Source: an uncultured Bacteroidales bacterium
GTDB taxonomy: Bacteria; Bacteroidota; Bacteroidia; Bacteroidales; UBA932
Direction of reading: 5' to 3'
Assembly: GCA_934678915.1 (NCBI GenBank)
Contig: CAKUSF010000012.1
Coordinates: 1-30,966, forward strand
Length of the DNA stretch: 30,966 bases
The notes beneath the pieces are model-generated. The model was not told where the DNA came from and did not search any database. It saw nothing but the letters and a program-made list of their open reading frames with translations. Both the position numbers and the translations under genes were made by a program. Shown one piece after another: positions 1 to 8,473 of the stretch; position 1 is the first letter of the stretch; the number at the start of each line of letters is the position of its first letter.

Positions 1-99
1 GATGTCGCGAAGTCATTGCTTGCGCTTGGCATGCCTGTCGAACAGATAGCACAGGTCGCTGGCCTATCACTTGAACGGATAAAGTCACTTTCGCAGTGA
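1..99 (+). CDS. C-terminal tail of an Rpn-like PD-(D/E)XK nuclease/transposase-type protein (partial)
   Basis: The window opens inside a reading frame that ends with TGA at 97-99. The visible 32 residues include LLALGMPVEQIAQVAGLSLE followed by RIKSLSQ. This matches the short C-terminal helix-turn-helix-like tail usual in the Rpn family (recombination-promoting nuclease, PD-(D/E)XK transposase family), where a 'G(M)..E.IA..TGLS.EEI..L' pattern closes the protein. The catalytic part lies upstream of the window, so neither activity nor completeness can be judged. The same tail could in principle belong to another protein with a small HTH end. The family is recognised only from this pattern. Confidence 0.55.
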   Translation, partial: DVAKSLLALGMPVEQIAQVAGLSLERIKSLSQ

Positions 100-153
100 T
101 AGTTTTTATCCAAGCGAGCATCTTATGGATAAGTTGACTTATGGACGAACAAC

Positions 154-184
154 AAAAGAGGACGGTCATAGACCGTCCTCTTTT
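154..184. terminator. Bidirectional terminator between the Rpn-like gene and susD
   Basis: A perfect 14-bp inverted repeat (AAAAGAGGACGGTC, 154-167, and its complement, 171-184) surrounds a 3-nt ATA loop. Both arms end in a run of A or T, so the hairpin carries a U-tract when transcribed in either direction. It lies between two convergent genes (ends at 99 and 205) and probably stops both. Confidence 0.8.
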
Positions 185-204
185 GATATCAAAGAATTAA
201 TTGA

Positions 205-2076
205 TTACTGCTGGTCGGAATCCCACCAGACGTTGATGGTCCAGACATCAGGTTTAAGATTCCAGCAAGCTTTGCCGTCTTTCACGAATGACATGTCGGC
301 TCCAGGCACATCAGCTCCGATGGCATGAAGATTGTCGGTGTTGTAGTTGAGCTCGTGAGAGCACTGCCTCCAACGACGGAAATACTGACCGACAGGGATT
401 GCTTGTGAAGCGGCAGCGTTCACATCGTGATAGGCCGCGATGCTCCATCCAAGGAAGATATCCTTGTTGAAATCGTAACGACGCATGTCATTCCAGATCT
501 CGACAGAGAACAGCAACGCGATTCTCTTTTGGGTAAGGATTCTGCCCAATGTCAAATCTCCTGAAGAACCGATTCCGTTCGCGAGGAAGTTGTCGATGTC
601 TGCTTGTGCCATAGGAGTGAAAGAAGGGCAAGAAGCAAGAGAAGCATCCTCGCTGACCCAAACTTTCAATTTATCGTTCATTAATTCAATGGAAGCCCTC
701 ACACCTTCTCTGTAAGCATCGTATGCACCAGCCTTGTCACCATTGTTGAAAAGAACCTCAGCCTTGATGAAGCAAGCCTCAGCATAAGTTCCGACGTAGG
801 TAGGAGCGGAAACACGTGAATAGAATGATCCAGACTCTTCGGATCCATCTTTTTCGTTCCTTCTGAAAAGAAGATCCTTATTGGCGTTCCATCCTTTTGC
901 TCTGGATGTACTTTCCACATAGACAGTGTCACCAAGCCTTGCATCGGACGTGGTATTAATATACCATCCGCCCTTATCAGCACTGTAACTGGGGCGAAGA
1001 GGGCCACCGGTGCTGAATATGTTAGAAGACAAGTCCACACCAAGTGTTCTTCTCCAAGTACCGTTCTCATTCCATTTAATCTCCTTAACGGCCGCTTCGC
1101 TCTTCTTTGACTTAGCCCAAGGAAGTATATGGTCAGCACGTGGATCCTCTACTCCAAGACCTGCGAAGTTTGTCAGGTTGTCATAGAGCATCTTGGTTGC
1201 TATATAGCCGCTGTTTCCTCCGCAGACGGAGAACAATGGAGAGTAATCAACAGGCTCATTCCAGCCAAGGTCGTCGTGAGTCGTGCCGTTGTCGTCAGTA
1301 TGGTTGATGACAGTGTTGTCAGCATTGCTGGTCATAGCCTTGGAAAGGCAGTCCAAAATAGCCTGACGGTCATATTTACCTTCAAGATAACTGCCTTCGC
1401 CCTTCTTGATGAGTTTGTTGATCCAACGTGCCTTGAGCAGGTTGGCAAGTTTCGACCACTTGTTGACATCACCGTTATTCCAGAAATCACCTACAGCAAG
1501 TGATGGTAGTTTATTGGTGTCTATGCTTTTTGACAGGAGGTCAATTGCCTCATCGATGTCCGTAAGACAACCAAGATAAATAGTCTTGCCGTTGTCATAT
1601 TCAGGAATGGCACTCTCAGAAAGACCTTGAGTGTAAGGCATCTCACCGTAAAGGTCAGTCATAAGCATATAGCCGTAGGCAAGCAACACTTTGGCTACGC
1701 CTGCGTAGTGCCAGTTCTCAGCGGCCATAGCCTTGGAATACATATCCTTGAGGGTGGCTCCGGCTCCTACGAGAAACCACTGGTAAGGAGTTGTGGTTAT
1801 ATTATCAACCGGTGCCCAGTATGACATTTTCCAATAATTGCCACCTTGGTCGTAGTGTCTGGTCCAATCCCCCATCGCCATTGAAGAACGCCAAGCAGCG
1901 AACTGCTGCGCGCTGTTCGTGTAGAACTCGCAATGGGCAAGTTCGAGCTGGTACTCAGCGGATTCCAGAGTAGGATTCTCAGGGTCGGTGTTCACATCCA
2001 GCCATTCAGCGCAGGACACTAACGAAAGCGCCGCCGTCAAGGCACCAGAAAGAAATATTGTTTTGATAAGTTTCAT
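205..2076 (-). CDS. susD: SusD/RagB-family outer-membrane lipoprotein
   Basis: Surface-exposed glycan- or peptide-binding lipoprotein that forms the lid of a SusC transporter. At 623 residues it is in the usual range for SusD-like proteins. The N-terminus MKLIKTIFLSGALTAALSLV is a signal peptide ending in the lipobox LVSC, followed by AEWLDVNTDPENP, a hallmark of the SusD-like_2 type families. Helical, Trp- and Tyr-rich sequence follows, as expected for the TPR-like fold. I start it at the ATG at 2076. The frame extends to a GTG at 2103, but those extra residues would precede the signal peptide. It lies 33 nt downstream of susC, in the same direction and probably in the same transcript, and ends just before a terminator. 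The ligand cannot be told from sequence, and no glycoside hydrolase or sulfatase lies beside it. Confidence 0.93.
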   Translation of the reverse strand: MKLIKTIFLSGALTAALSLVSCAEWLDVNTDPENPTLESAEYQLELAHCEFYTNSAQQFAAWRSSMAMGDWTRHYDQGGNYWKMSYWAPVDNITTTPYQWFLVGAGATLKDMYSKAMAAENWHYAGVAKVLLAYGYMLMTDLYGEMPYTQGLSESAIPEYDNGKTIYLGCLTDIDEAIDLLSKSIDTNKLPSLAVGDFWNNGDVNKWSKLANLLKARWINKLIKKGEGSYLEGKYDRQAILDCLSKAMTSNADNTVINHTDDNGTTHDDLGWNEPVDYSPLFSVCGGNSGYIATKMLYDNLTNFAGLGVEDPRADHILPWAKSKKSEAAVKEIKWNENGTWRRTLGVDLSSNIFSTGGPLRPSYSADKGGWYINTTSDARLGDTVYVESTSRAKGWNANKDLLFRRNEKDGSEESGSFYSRVSAPTYVGTYAEACFIKAEVLFNNGDKAGAYDAYREGVRASIELMNDKLKVWVSEDASLASCPSFTPMAQADIDNFLANGIGSSGDLTLGRILTQKRIALLFSVEIWNDMRRYDFNKDIFLGWSIAAYHDVNAAASQAIPVGQYFRRWRQCSHELNYNTDNLHAIGADVPGADMSFVKDGKACWNLKPDVWTINVWWDSDQQ

Positions 2077-2109
2077 ACTTTTTGAATATTTAAATGATGT
2101 CACGGCTGA

Positions 2110-5100
2110 TTAGAATGTAAGGTTCACACCGAATGTGAAACTTGAGACGGCAGGAACACCGCAGTAGTCAAAGCCCACTGATGATGAGCCACCACGTCCC
2201 GCTCCGGATGCCGCTACCTCAGGATCTCCGTCATAGTTCGTGAAGAGAAGAATGTTGTTGGCAATGGCGGAAACCGATGCCCTCTTAATGACCTTACTCT
2301 TTTCAAGAAGCTTCTTAGGAAGGTTGTATGTGACGGAAAGGGTACGTAGCCTTAGAGAGTTGACCTTTGTAATCCAATTGGCCGTTTCATAGTTGTAGGC
2401 ACCGGTGTAGTAATTCTTTATGATGTTATAGCCGGATGTCTTGGCTTTGTTGAAGTCGTAAGTCTGATCAGGCTCGTAAACATAAGTCTCTGGATCCGTG
2501 TAGCCGATTACTTCTTTCTTGTCATTGAGAATCTGGTGCACACCACTGATGACAAGAGGCTGGTTTCTCACCTCAGCTGAGAACTTACTGGTTCCATACT
2601 GCGTCATGGCATATTTGGTTCCGTTGAACACGTCACCGCCAATGCGGAATTCCCATAGCATGTTGAAAGACAGATTCTTGTAGGTAAAGGTATTGTTCCA
2701 ACCTCCTGTCAGTTTGGACTCACGGTTTCCTACCTGAACCGACGCAGCGTCACTCTTGAGAGGCATATTATTGCTGTCAAGCACGATGTTGCCGTCATCG
2801 TCCCTCATCCATGTAGTACCACTGATAGCCATGAAGTTTCCGCCTGAGAAAGAAGCGGCCTTGGCGCTTCCGTACTGAACATCTGTGACATACATAACGT
2901 CCATACCCTTAGGCAGCCCGTCCATCGTACCTCTGTTGCCAGCGATGTTGAGGGCAGATTCCCAAACAAAGTCCTTATTCTCTATCGGGGTTCCGGAGAG
3001 CGAGAACTCTATACCTTTATTATAGACATTACCAGCATTGATCGAGCAGAAGATGTAGCCTGTTGACTGAGGGCCACGTGGGCTCAGAATCTGGTTGTAA
3101 GAGTCGTTGGTGTAGTAAGCCACATCCATCTTCAACCTATGCTGGAAGAAATGGAGTTCGAGGCCGATCTCGGAGGACTTACTCATCTCAGGACGGAGGT
3201 ATGGGTTACCACGGGTCCAAGTCGCACCGACTCCGGTCTTTCCCAAAAGGTATGAACCTACTGGCCAAAGAGCGGTGTTAGTCTCGTAAGCTCCAGTGTC
3301 CTTACCAACCTTGGCCCAGGAAGCCCTGAGTTTACCAAAGCTGAGGATATCGTCTGACATGACTCCGGTGTCCTTAAGCAGTTGGCTGAACACGAACGCT
3401 CCACTTACAGAAGGATAGAAATATGAACGGTTCTCTACAGGAAGGGTTGAAGTCCAGTCGTTACGTCCTGTGGCGGAAAGGAAAACGGTGTTCTTCCAAT
3501 CAAGACGAACCTCACCGAACACACCGACAAGTCTCTTCTTTGTGGCTGAGTGCTGGAACTTCTTGTTGTTGTCCGTAGCGTTGGCGTAGGAATAGAAATC
3601 CGGAACCTCGAAGTTCCATGCCATCTTGTAGTTTCTGTCAGTGGAAGTGTCGTCAGTAGCCATTCCGGCCATGATGTTTCCGTGGAAATCACCGATGGAA
3701 TGGTTGGCATTGATCATGAGGTTGTTGGAGAGGTATGAATATTTCAGGGTGTTGTCACTCATCATACCTTTCTGCCAAACCTGCTGGATGGCGCCTTCCG
3801 GAGCGATGCGGGTAGAGTTAATTGTGTTGTAGGTGTCCAAACCGAGACGGTAGTTGATGAAGAGCCACTTGGTGATGTCAGCACGGATGTTGATGGAACC
3901 GGTAAAACGTTCGGTTTTGTCCTGATAGCTGTTCTTGTTAAGGATCCAATATGGGTTGTCCCTCTCATCCCAAGGGTCGAGACGATCTCCGAACATCCTA
4001 TAACGGGTTCCGTCCTCGTTGGCCCAATGCTCCATGTCGTCAGTAGTGCTCCAGCCATAGACGGCTCCGAGAGTACCGGTACCTGAAGATCCGTAAAGAC
4101 CGCCTGAGGTCAGGGTTCTGTCAGTAGTGGCCTTTGAATATGCGGTATTGACGCTGAATGTAAAGATCTTAAACTTCTGCTCACCGTTGAAACGGAATGT
4201 GGTCTTGTCGTAACCGGTGGTTGGCACTATACCATCCTGGGCATATTTGGAAGCAGAAAGGAAGAAGTTTCCGTCCTTATGTCCGCCTGAAACGCTGAGG
4301 TTGGTATCCCATGTTCCAGCTGGGGTAAAGAAGTTACCTATATTGTCATAGGTTTGGGTGCCTGCGGCCACTTTCTCGCCCCAAGAGTTGTAAGAGAAGT
4401 CGTTGAATTTTGCACCGAGGTAATTTCCGCTGTCGTCATAGAGATCTTCCATGTAACCACGACTGTACTCTGTCTGTGCTTCAGGAAGAGCCTTGGCCCA
4501 TGAGGTAATGTACTTAGTATTGAGATTGACCTCAACGACACCGTCCTTACCTTTCTTTGTAGTGATGAGCACTACACCGTTAGCAGCGCGTGAACCGTAA
4601 AGAGCGGAAGCGGCAGGTCCCTTAAGGATTGACATACTCTCAATGTCCTCAGGGTTGATGTCCATCACACGGTTTGAGGAAGTCGTAGAACCTGATCCAG
4701 ATCCATCGAAGGCTGAGTTTCCAACAACCTGAGAGGAGTTGTCGTAAATCACACCGTCAACAACGAAGAGCGGCTGGTTGTCACGGTTTTCTGATCCAGA
4801 CGTACCACCACGAAGGATAATCTGAGCACCGGATCCGGCCGCACCAGAAGACTGTGTGATGTTCACACCTGCAATCTTACCAGACAGAGAGCTGATCGCG
4901 TTGGCGGTCTTGTTCTTCATGAGCTCGGAGGCGTTGATGTCCTCCACAGCATAACCGAGAGACTTCCTTTCCCTCTTGATTCCAAGGGCGGTTACCACGG
5001 ATTCATCAAGAAGCTCGTTGTCCTCAGCGATGGTGACATTGAGTGGCTGGCCTTCATAGACAACCTCTACAGTCTTGTAACCGATGCTAGAAAATACAAT

Positions 5101-5382
5101 AGTGGCACCAGGAGCCACATCTGAAATGGAGAATGTACCATCAGCGTTGGTCAAGGTACCATTCGTTGTACCTTTCACCATCACACCGATGCCGACCGCG
5201 CCTTGGCCGGAAGCGTCAATGACCTTTCCGGTTACAGTGCGGTTCTGTTGCTGGGAAGCGGTTGCCTCCGAGTCCGAACCAACCTTTGACTCAACGGCTT
5301 GCGCTGTCGTTCCTGCAAGGAAAGACCCCGCCAGAATCATCGCGATAAAGGCGTTCGTTCTGTAAGTGCGATTCTTTTTCAT
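2110..5382 (-). CDS. susC: SusC/RagA-family TonB-dependent outer-membrane transporter
   Basis: TonB-dependent outer-membrane channel for oligosaccharides or peptides, working with the SusD lipoprotein encoded downstream. The 1090 residues show, in order: a signal peptide (about 1-30, ending near TTAQAVES); a CarboxypepD_reg-like beta-sandwich (about 48-125, starting RTVTGKVIDASGQGAVGIGV); the plug domain (about 130-270, with DESVVTALGIKRERKSLGYA and the LRGG and PLFVVDGVI motifs typical of the family); then a long Tyr/Trp-rich beta barrel ending in FTFGVNLTF, with the terminal Phe needed for barrel assembly. There is no N-terminal STN secretin-like domain, so signalling through an anti-sigma factor is not suggested. 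The gene is divergent from ffh. No good -7 box was recognised upstream of it. The substrate is unknown. Confidence 0.96.
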   Translation of the reverse strand: MKKNRTYRTNAFIAMILAGSFLAGTTAQAVESKVGSDSEATASQQQNRTVTGKVIDASGQGAVGIGVMVKGTTNGTLTNADGTFSISDVAPGATIVFSSIGYKTVEVVYEGQPLNVTIAEDNELLDESVVTALGIKRERKSLGYAVEDINASELMKNKTANAISSLSGKIAGVNITQSSGAAGSGAQIILRGGTSGSENRDNQPLFVVDGVIYDNSSQVVGNSAFDGSGSGSTTSSNRVMDINPEDIESMSILKGPAASALYGSRAANGVVLITTKKGKDGVVEVNLNTKYITSWAKALPEAQTEYSRGYMEDLYDDSGNYLGAKFNDFSYNSWGEKVAAGTQTYDNIGNFFTPAGTWDTNLSVSGGHKDGNFFLSASKYAQDGIVPTTGYDKTTFRFNGEQKFKIFTFSVNTAYSKATTDRTLTSGGLYGSSGTGTLGAVYGWSTTDDMEHWANEDGTRYRMFGDRLDPWDERDNPYWILNKNSYQDKTERFTGSINIRADITKWLFINYRLGLDTYNTINSTRIAPEGAIQQVWQKGMMSDNTLKYSYLSNNLMINANHSIGDFHGNIMAGMATDDTSTDRNYKMAWNFEVPDFYSYANATDNNKKFQHSATKKRLVGVFGEVRLDWKNTVFLSATGRNDWTSTLPVENRSYFYPSVSGAFVFSQLLKDTGVMSDDILSFGKLRASWAKVGKDTGAYETNTALWPVGSYLLGKTGVGATWTRGNPYLRPEMSKSSEIGLELHFFQHRLKMDVAYYTNDSYNQILSPRGPQSTGYIFCSINAGNVYNKGIEFSLSGTPIENKDFVWESALNIAGNRGTMDGLPKGMDVMYVTDVQYGSAKAASFSGGNFMAISGTTWMRDDDGNIVLDSNNMPLKSDAASVQVGNRESKLTGGWNNTFTYKNLSFNMLWEFRIGGDVFNGTKYAMTQYGTSKFSAEVRNQPLVISGVHQILNDKKEVIGYTDPETYVYEPDQTYDFNKAKTSGYNIIKNYYTGAYNYETANWITKVNSLRLRTLSVTYNLPKKLLEKSKVIKRASVSAIANNILLFTNYDGDPEVAASGAGRGGSSSVGFDYCGVPAVSSFTFGVNLTF

Positions 5383-5497
5383 TGAAAAAAAGGGTTTTGT
5401 ATAAAAGTGTTAAATCGTTTCTTTCGACAAGATAAAAATAATCAAGAAAATATCCTTTTTATAATTAATCGTCTAACATTGTACTACATCAACAAGC

Positions 5498-5530
5498 AAT
5501 TTTTGTTAATGTGCGTCTTTAACAAAAATT
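5498..5530. repeat. 12-bp perfect inverted repeat in the susC-ffh intergenic region
   Basis: AATTTTTGTTAA (5498-5509) is repeated in inverse at 5519-5530 around a 9-nt spacer. It lies in the 204-nt gap between divergent susC and ffh, and its right arm touches the -33 region of the ffh promoter. It could be an operator, a structured 5' leader of susC, or a weak terminator. The sequence does not decide between these. Confidence 0.6.
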
Positions 5531-5559
5531 TATTCTTCCAATGGAATTGCTTATCTTTG
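5529..5559 (+). promoter_or_regulatory. Promoter of ffh (Bacteroidetes type)
   Basis: TATCTTTG at 5552-5559 is a perfect match to the Bacteroidetes -7 consensus TAnnTTTG. TTTA at 5529-5532 stands 19 nt upstream as a one-mismatch -33 element. The start codon of ffh follows 27 nt after the -7 box, giving a short leader. Confidence 0.7.
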
Positions 5560-5586
5560 TAGGCTACTATTAATTGGCTACTGAAT

Positions 5587-6912
5587 ATGTTCGATAACTT
5601 ACAGGAGAGACTTGAGAGATCCTTCAAGATTCTGAAGGGCGAGGGAAAAATCACAGAGATCAATGTCGCGGAGACGCTGAAAGACATCCGCAGGGCGCTG
5701 CTGGATGCGGACGTGAGCTTCCGAGTAGCTAAGGATTTCTGTGACAAGGTAAAGGTCAAGGCGATGGGACATAACGTCCTCACTGCCGTGAAGCCTCAAC
5801 AGATGATGGTAAAGATCGTCCACGACGAACTCGCTGAGTTCATGGGGAGCGCCTCGCAGGACATCAACATCAAGGGCAATCCCGGGGTAGTTCTGGTGGC
5901 TGGTCTGAACGGTTCCGGTAAGACCACGTTCTCGGCCAAACTGGCTAACAACATCAAGAGCAAGAGGGGCATGAAGGTGCTCCTTGCAGCCTGCGACACA
6001 TTCCGTCCAGCGGCCATAGAGCAGTTGAAGGTACTCGGTGAGGGAATTCAGGTTCCGGTCTATACTGAGGAGGGAGTCAAGGACCCGATCAAAATCGCCA
6101 AAAACGCCATAGCCAAGGCCAAGGCGGAAGGATATTCAGTGGTCATCATAGACACCGCTGGCCGTCTGGCCGTGGACCAGGAGCTGATGGACGAGATCTC
6201 AGCATTGCACAAGGCCGTCAATCCGACCGAATCTCTGTTCGTGGTCGATGCGATGACCGGTCAGGATGCCGTCGAGACCGCCAAGGTGTTCAACGAGAGG
6301 CTTGACTTCGATGGAGTTGTGCTGACCAAGATGGATGGTGACACCAGAGGCGGTGCAGCGCTTTCAATCAAGTACGTCACCGGTAAACCGATCAAGTTCA
6401 TCTCATCGGGTGAGAAGATGGAGGCGATGGACGTGTTCCATCCGGGGCGTATCGCTGACAGGATTCTCGGCATGGGTGACGTTGTCTCCCTCGTCGAGAA
6501 AGCCCAGGAGCAATTCGATGAGAAACAGGCCCGCGAGACCAGAAAGAAACTGGCCAAGGACAAGTTCGGGCTGATGGACTTCTACAACCAGATTCAGCAG
6601 GTCAAAAAGATGGGCAACATCAAGGATCTGGCAGGTATGATTCCTGGAGTCGGAAAGGCCATCAAGGACATCGACATCGATAACGACAAGGCGTTCAAGG
6701 GCATAGAGGCTATCATCATGTCCATGACCCCGGAGGAGAGGGACAATCCTGAAATCATCAACGGAAGCCGCCGCAAGAGAATAGCGGACGGAAGCGGCAC
6801 CAACGTGGCAGAGGTGAACAAGCTGCTCAAGCAGTTCGAGACCACCCGCAAGATGATGAAGAGCGCGCTGACCGGGAACCTCGCCCAAAGGCTCCGCGGT
6901 TTCAGAAGATAG
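5587..6912 (+). CDS. ffh: Signal recognition particle GTPase Ffh (SRP54)
   Basis: GTPase of the signal recognition particle. It binds 4.5S RNA and hydrophobic signal sequences at the ribosome and delivers nascent membrane proteins to FtsY. The 441 residues contain an N helical bundle (about 1-95), the G domain with Walker A GLNGSGKTT (106-114), the DTFRPAA insertion motif, DTAGR (189-193) and TKMDGD (247-252), and a Met-rich M domain (about 300-435) with the RNA/signal-peptide binding helices around SRRKRIADGSGT. Length and domain order are normal. The ATG is preceded by GAAT and no Shine-Dalgarno site, as is usual in this phylum. It appears to be a single-gene transcript, with its own promoter upstream and a bidirectional terminator 16 nt downstream. 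Confidence 0.98.
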   Translation: MFDNLQERLERSFKILKGEGKITEINVAETLKDIRRALLDADVSFRVAKDFCDKVKVKAMGHNVLTAVKPQQMMVKIVHDELAEFMGSASQDINIKGNPGVVLVAGLNGSGKTTFSAKLANNIKSKRGMKVLLAACDTFRPAAIEQLKVLGEGIQVPVYTEEGVKDPIKIAKNAIAKAKAEGYSVVIIDTAGRLAVDQELMDEISALHKAVNPTESLFVVDAMTGQDAVETAKVFNERLDFDGVVLTKMDGDTRGGAALSIKYVTGKPIKFISSGEKMEAMDVFHPGRIADRILGMGDVVSLVEKAQEQFDEKQARETRKKLAKDKFGLMDFYNQIQQVKKMGNIKDLAGMIPGVGKAIKDIDIDNDKAFKGIEAIIMSMTPEERDNPEIINGSRRKRIADGSGTNVAEVNKLLKQFETTRKMMKSALTGNLAQRLRGFRR

Positions 6913-6928
6913 GAATATTACAACAGCA

Positions 6929-6962
6929 AAACAGCCGCCTCTTCTTTCCGAGACGGCTGTTT
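6929..6962. terminator. Bidirectional terminator between convergent ffh and lysA
   Basis: Arms 6929-6941 (AAACAGCCGCCTC) and 6950-6962 (GAGACGGCTGTTT) pair with one mismatch around an 8-nt loop. Runs of A and T flank the stem on both sides. The element sits in the 57-nt gap between the two convergent genes. Confidence 0.8.
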
Positions 6963-6969
6963 CTTATAT

Positions 6970-8181
6970 TCATAAAGCGAAATAATCCTTCCGGTGAGGG
7001 GCTTCCAACAAGCGGTCTGAATATACTGCCGGAGCGAACGGACGCATGTTGTAGTGGGAGGCCATAACCTGGCCGTAAGCCCCAGCGCTGCGAATGGCGA
7101 TGAGGTCTCCCCTATGGCTTTCAGGCAGTGAACGTTCCTTCCCGAATGTGTCCGCAGACTCACAGACCGGGCCTACGACATCATAGACGCATGACTTTCT
7201 CGAATCCCCGTCCTGATAATGGGCGGTAATATTCTCTATCTTATGGAATGCTCCGTAAAGCGCTGGCCGTATAAGGTCGTTCATTCCAGCGTCAACCATC
7301 ATGAAACTGCGGTTCTCCCCTTTCTTGACATACACGACCTGTGTGATGAGCGAACCACATTGAGCCACAATGGAGCGCCCAGGCTCGATGTGCACAGTCT
7401 GGTCTGGCCGCCGGACAAGGTTCCTGTCTATGGTCTTGAACCATGTGTCAAAATCAGCTATAGGGTTGGCATCTGGGTCTTCATAGTTAACACCAAGGCC
7501 GCCTCCCAAATCTATATTCCTCACAACCAGCCCTTTGGACTCAAACAACGCAACGATCTCGCTTACTTTCGCACATTCAAGGCTGATGACATTCTCCACG
7601 TCCAGAATCTGAGAGCCGATGTGAAATTGAAGGCCGAAAAAATCCAAAGCAGGATCGGACTTCAACATCGCCACAGCACCATCAAAACTTCTGTCAGAAA
7701 GGCCGAATTTGTCCTCGTAGAGACCAGTGGTGATGTACTGATGCGTGTGAGCATCGATGTTCGGATTGATCCTGAGACTGATGGAAGCCTTGCGGTCCAG
7801 CCTTCGCGCCAAAGCCCCAATCACTTCGATCTCCTCCAACGACTCAACCACAAAAGCCCCAATCCCGGCCTGAAAGGCCTGACATATTTCCCGGTCAGTC
7901 TTACCCACGCCGGCAAAGAAAATCTGCTTGGGATCATAGCCGCACCCGACAGCGAACTCTATCTCATCCCCGCTGACACAATCCGCCCCAAACCCCTTGG
8001 CACTCAGGATATCGTTCAGACGCCTGTCCGAATTAGCTTTGATGGAATAATGCGCATGGATTCCGTAACGTGCGGATAGCTTAGCGACCTTATCGGCCGT
8101 ACGCTGGAAAAGTTCAATGTCATAGTAGTAGAAAGGCGTAGCCACCTTGCTGAAAGATTCGTAATCACCTATCCTTAGCAT
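6970..8181 (-). CDS. lysA: Diaminopimelate decarboxylase (LysA)
   Basis: PLP-dependent enzyme that decarboxylates meso-diaminopimelate to L-lysine, the last step of lysine synthesis. The 403 residues follow the fold-type III (alanine racemase-like) plan: PLP-binding lysine K48 in HAHYSIKANSD, the glycine-rich phosphate loop IDLGGGLGVNY, the EPGRSIVA motif, and the C-terminal GPVCESAD segment (Cys about 340), which supplies a catalytic residue from the partner subunit. The family also contains carboxynorspermidine and ornithine/arginine decarboxylases, but the CESAD region and FHIGSQI sequence favour LysA. The ATG at 8181 is the first good start. It is divergent from a deoxyhypusine-synthase-like gene and has a leader of roughly 180 nt if the -7 box at 8369-8376 is right. 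Confidence 0.93.
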   Translation of the reverse strand: MLRIGDYESFSKVATPFYYYDIELFQRTADKVAKLSARYGIHAHYSIKANSDRRLNDILSAKGFGADCVSGDEIEFAVGCGYDPKQIFFAGVGKTDREICQAFQAGIGAFVVESLEEIEVIGALARRLDRKASISLRINPNIDAHTHQYITTGLYEDKFGLSDRSFDGAVAMLKSDPALDFFGLQFHIGSQILDVENVISLECAKVSEIVALFESKGLVVRNIDLGGGLGVNYEDPDANPIADFDTWFKTIDRNLVRRPDQTVHIEPGRSIVAQCGSLITQVVYVKKGENRSFMMVDAGMNDLIRPALYGAFHKIENITAHYQDGDSRKSCVYDVVGPVCESADTFGKERSLPESHRGDLIAIRSAGAYGQVMASHYNMRPFAPAVYSDRLLEAPHRKDYFAL

Positions 8182-8232
8182 ATTCGGAAAATCACTGCTT
8201 AAACAATCTCACCATATTCACAAAACAAATTG

Positions 8233-8250
8233 CCGCTTCCTAAGAAGCGG
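8233..8250. other. Terminator-like hairpin in the lysA leader
   Basis: CCGCTTC (8233-8239) and GAAGCGG (8244-8250) form a 7-bp GC-rich stem around a CTAA loop. On the plus strand it is followed by a long T-rich run (TTTTGCTTTGTTTGTTTT). On the minus strand it lies about 50 nt upstream of the lysA start and is followed by CAATTTGTTTTG. It may therefore end an antisense transcript or act as an attenuator in the lysA leader. Confidence 0.5.
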
Positions 8251-8368
8251 TTTTGCTTTGTTTGTTTTAAGATTTTCCCCTCAAAGAACATTTCAAACAA
8301 TTCAAAACAACTTTCTGTTTGGCAATATATTCTTGAAGAATAAAACCTATTCAAAACCAAAACAATTG

Positions 8369-8376
8369 CAAAAGTA
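8369..8376 (-). promoter_or_regulatory. -7 box of a probable lysA promoter
   Basis: On the minus strand the sequence reads TACTTTTG, a perfect TAnnTTTG match. No convincing TTTG -33 element was found at the usual 18-20 nt. The rest of the 292-nt gap 8182-8473 holds the leader hairpin and AT-rich sequence. For the plus-strand gene only an imperfect box (TACTTTTA, 8450-8457) was seen. Confidence 0.45.
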
Positions 8377-8473
8377 ATCTAAAATTTCTAAATTCGCACA
8401 CTATTGTACGTTCAGAGGAGTTTTCTGACACGAGATAGCGAATGAAAAATACTTTTAACATTAGGACAAAAAA

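Noticed and set aside
2077..2103. GTG start extending SusD upstream of its signal peptide
   Set aside because: It would add nine residues in front of a normal lipoprotein signal sequence; the ATG at 2076 gives the standard form.
205..5382. A full polysaccharide utilisation locus
   Set aside because: Only susC and susD are present. The neighbours are ffh and an Rpn-like tail, with no glycoside hydrolase, lyase, sulfatase or hybrid regulator.
6403..6888. 161-codon frame on the minus strand inside ffh
   Set aside because: A shadow of the ffh M domain, with no own promoter or recognisable protein features.
7219..8079. Open frame of 286 codons on the plus strand, antisense to lysA
   Set aside because: It lies wholly inside lysA, whose catalytic motifs are intact. 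Its translation shows no domain, and the frame is open only because of lysA codon usage.
8182..8473. Lysine riboswitch upstream of lysA
   Set aside because: Apart from one short hairpin the leader is AT-rich and I could not recognise the conserved L-box core. A covariance-model search would settle it.
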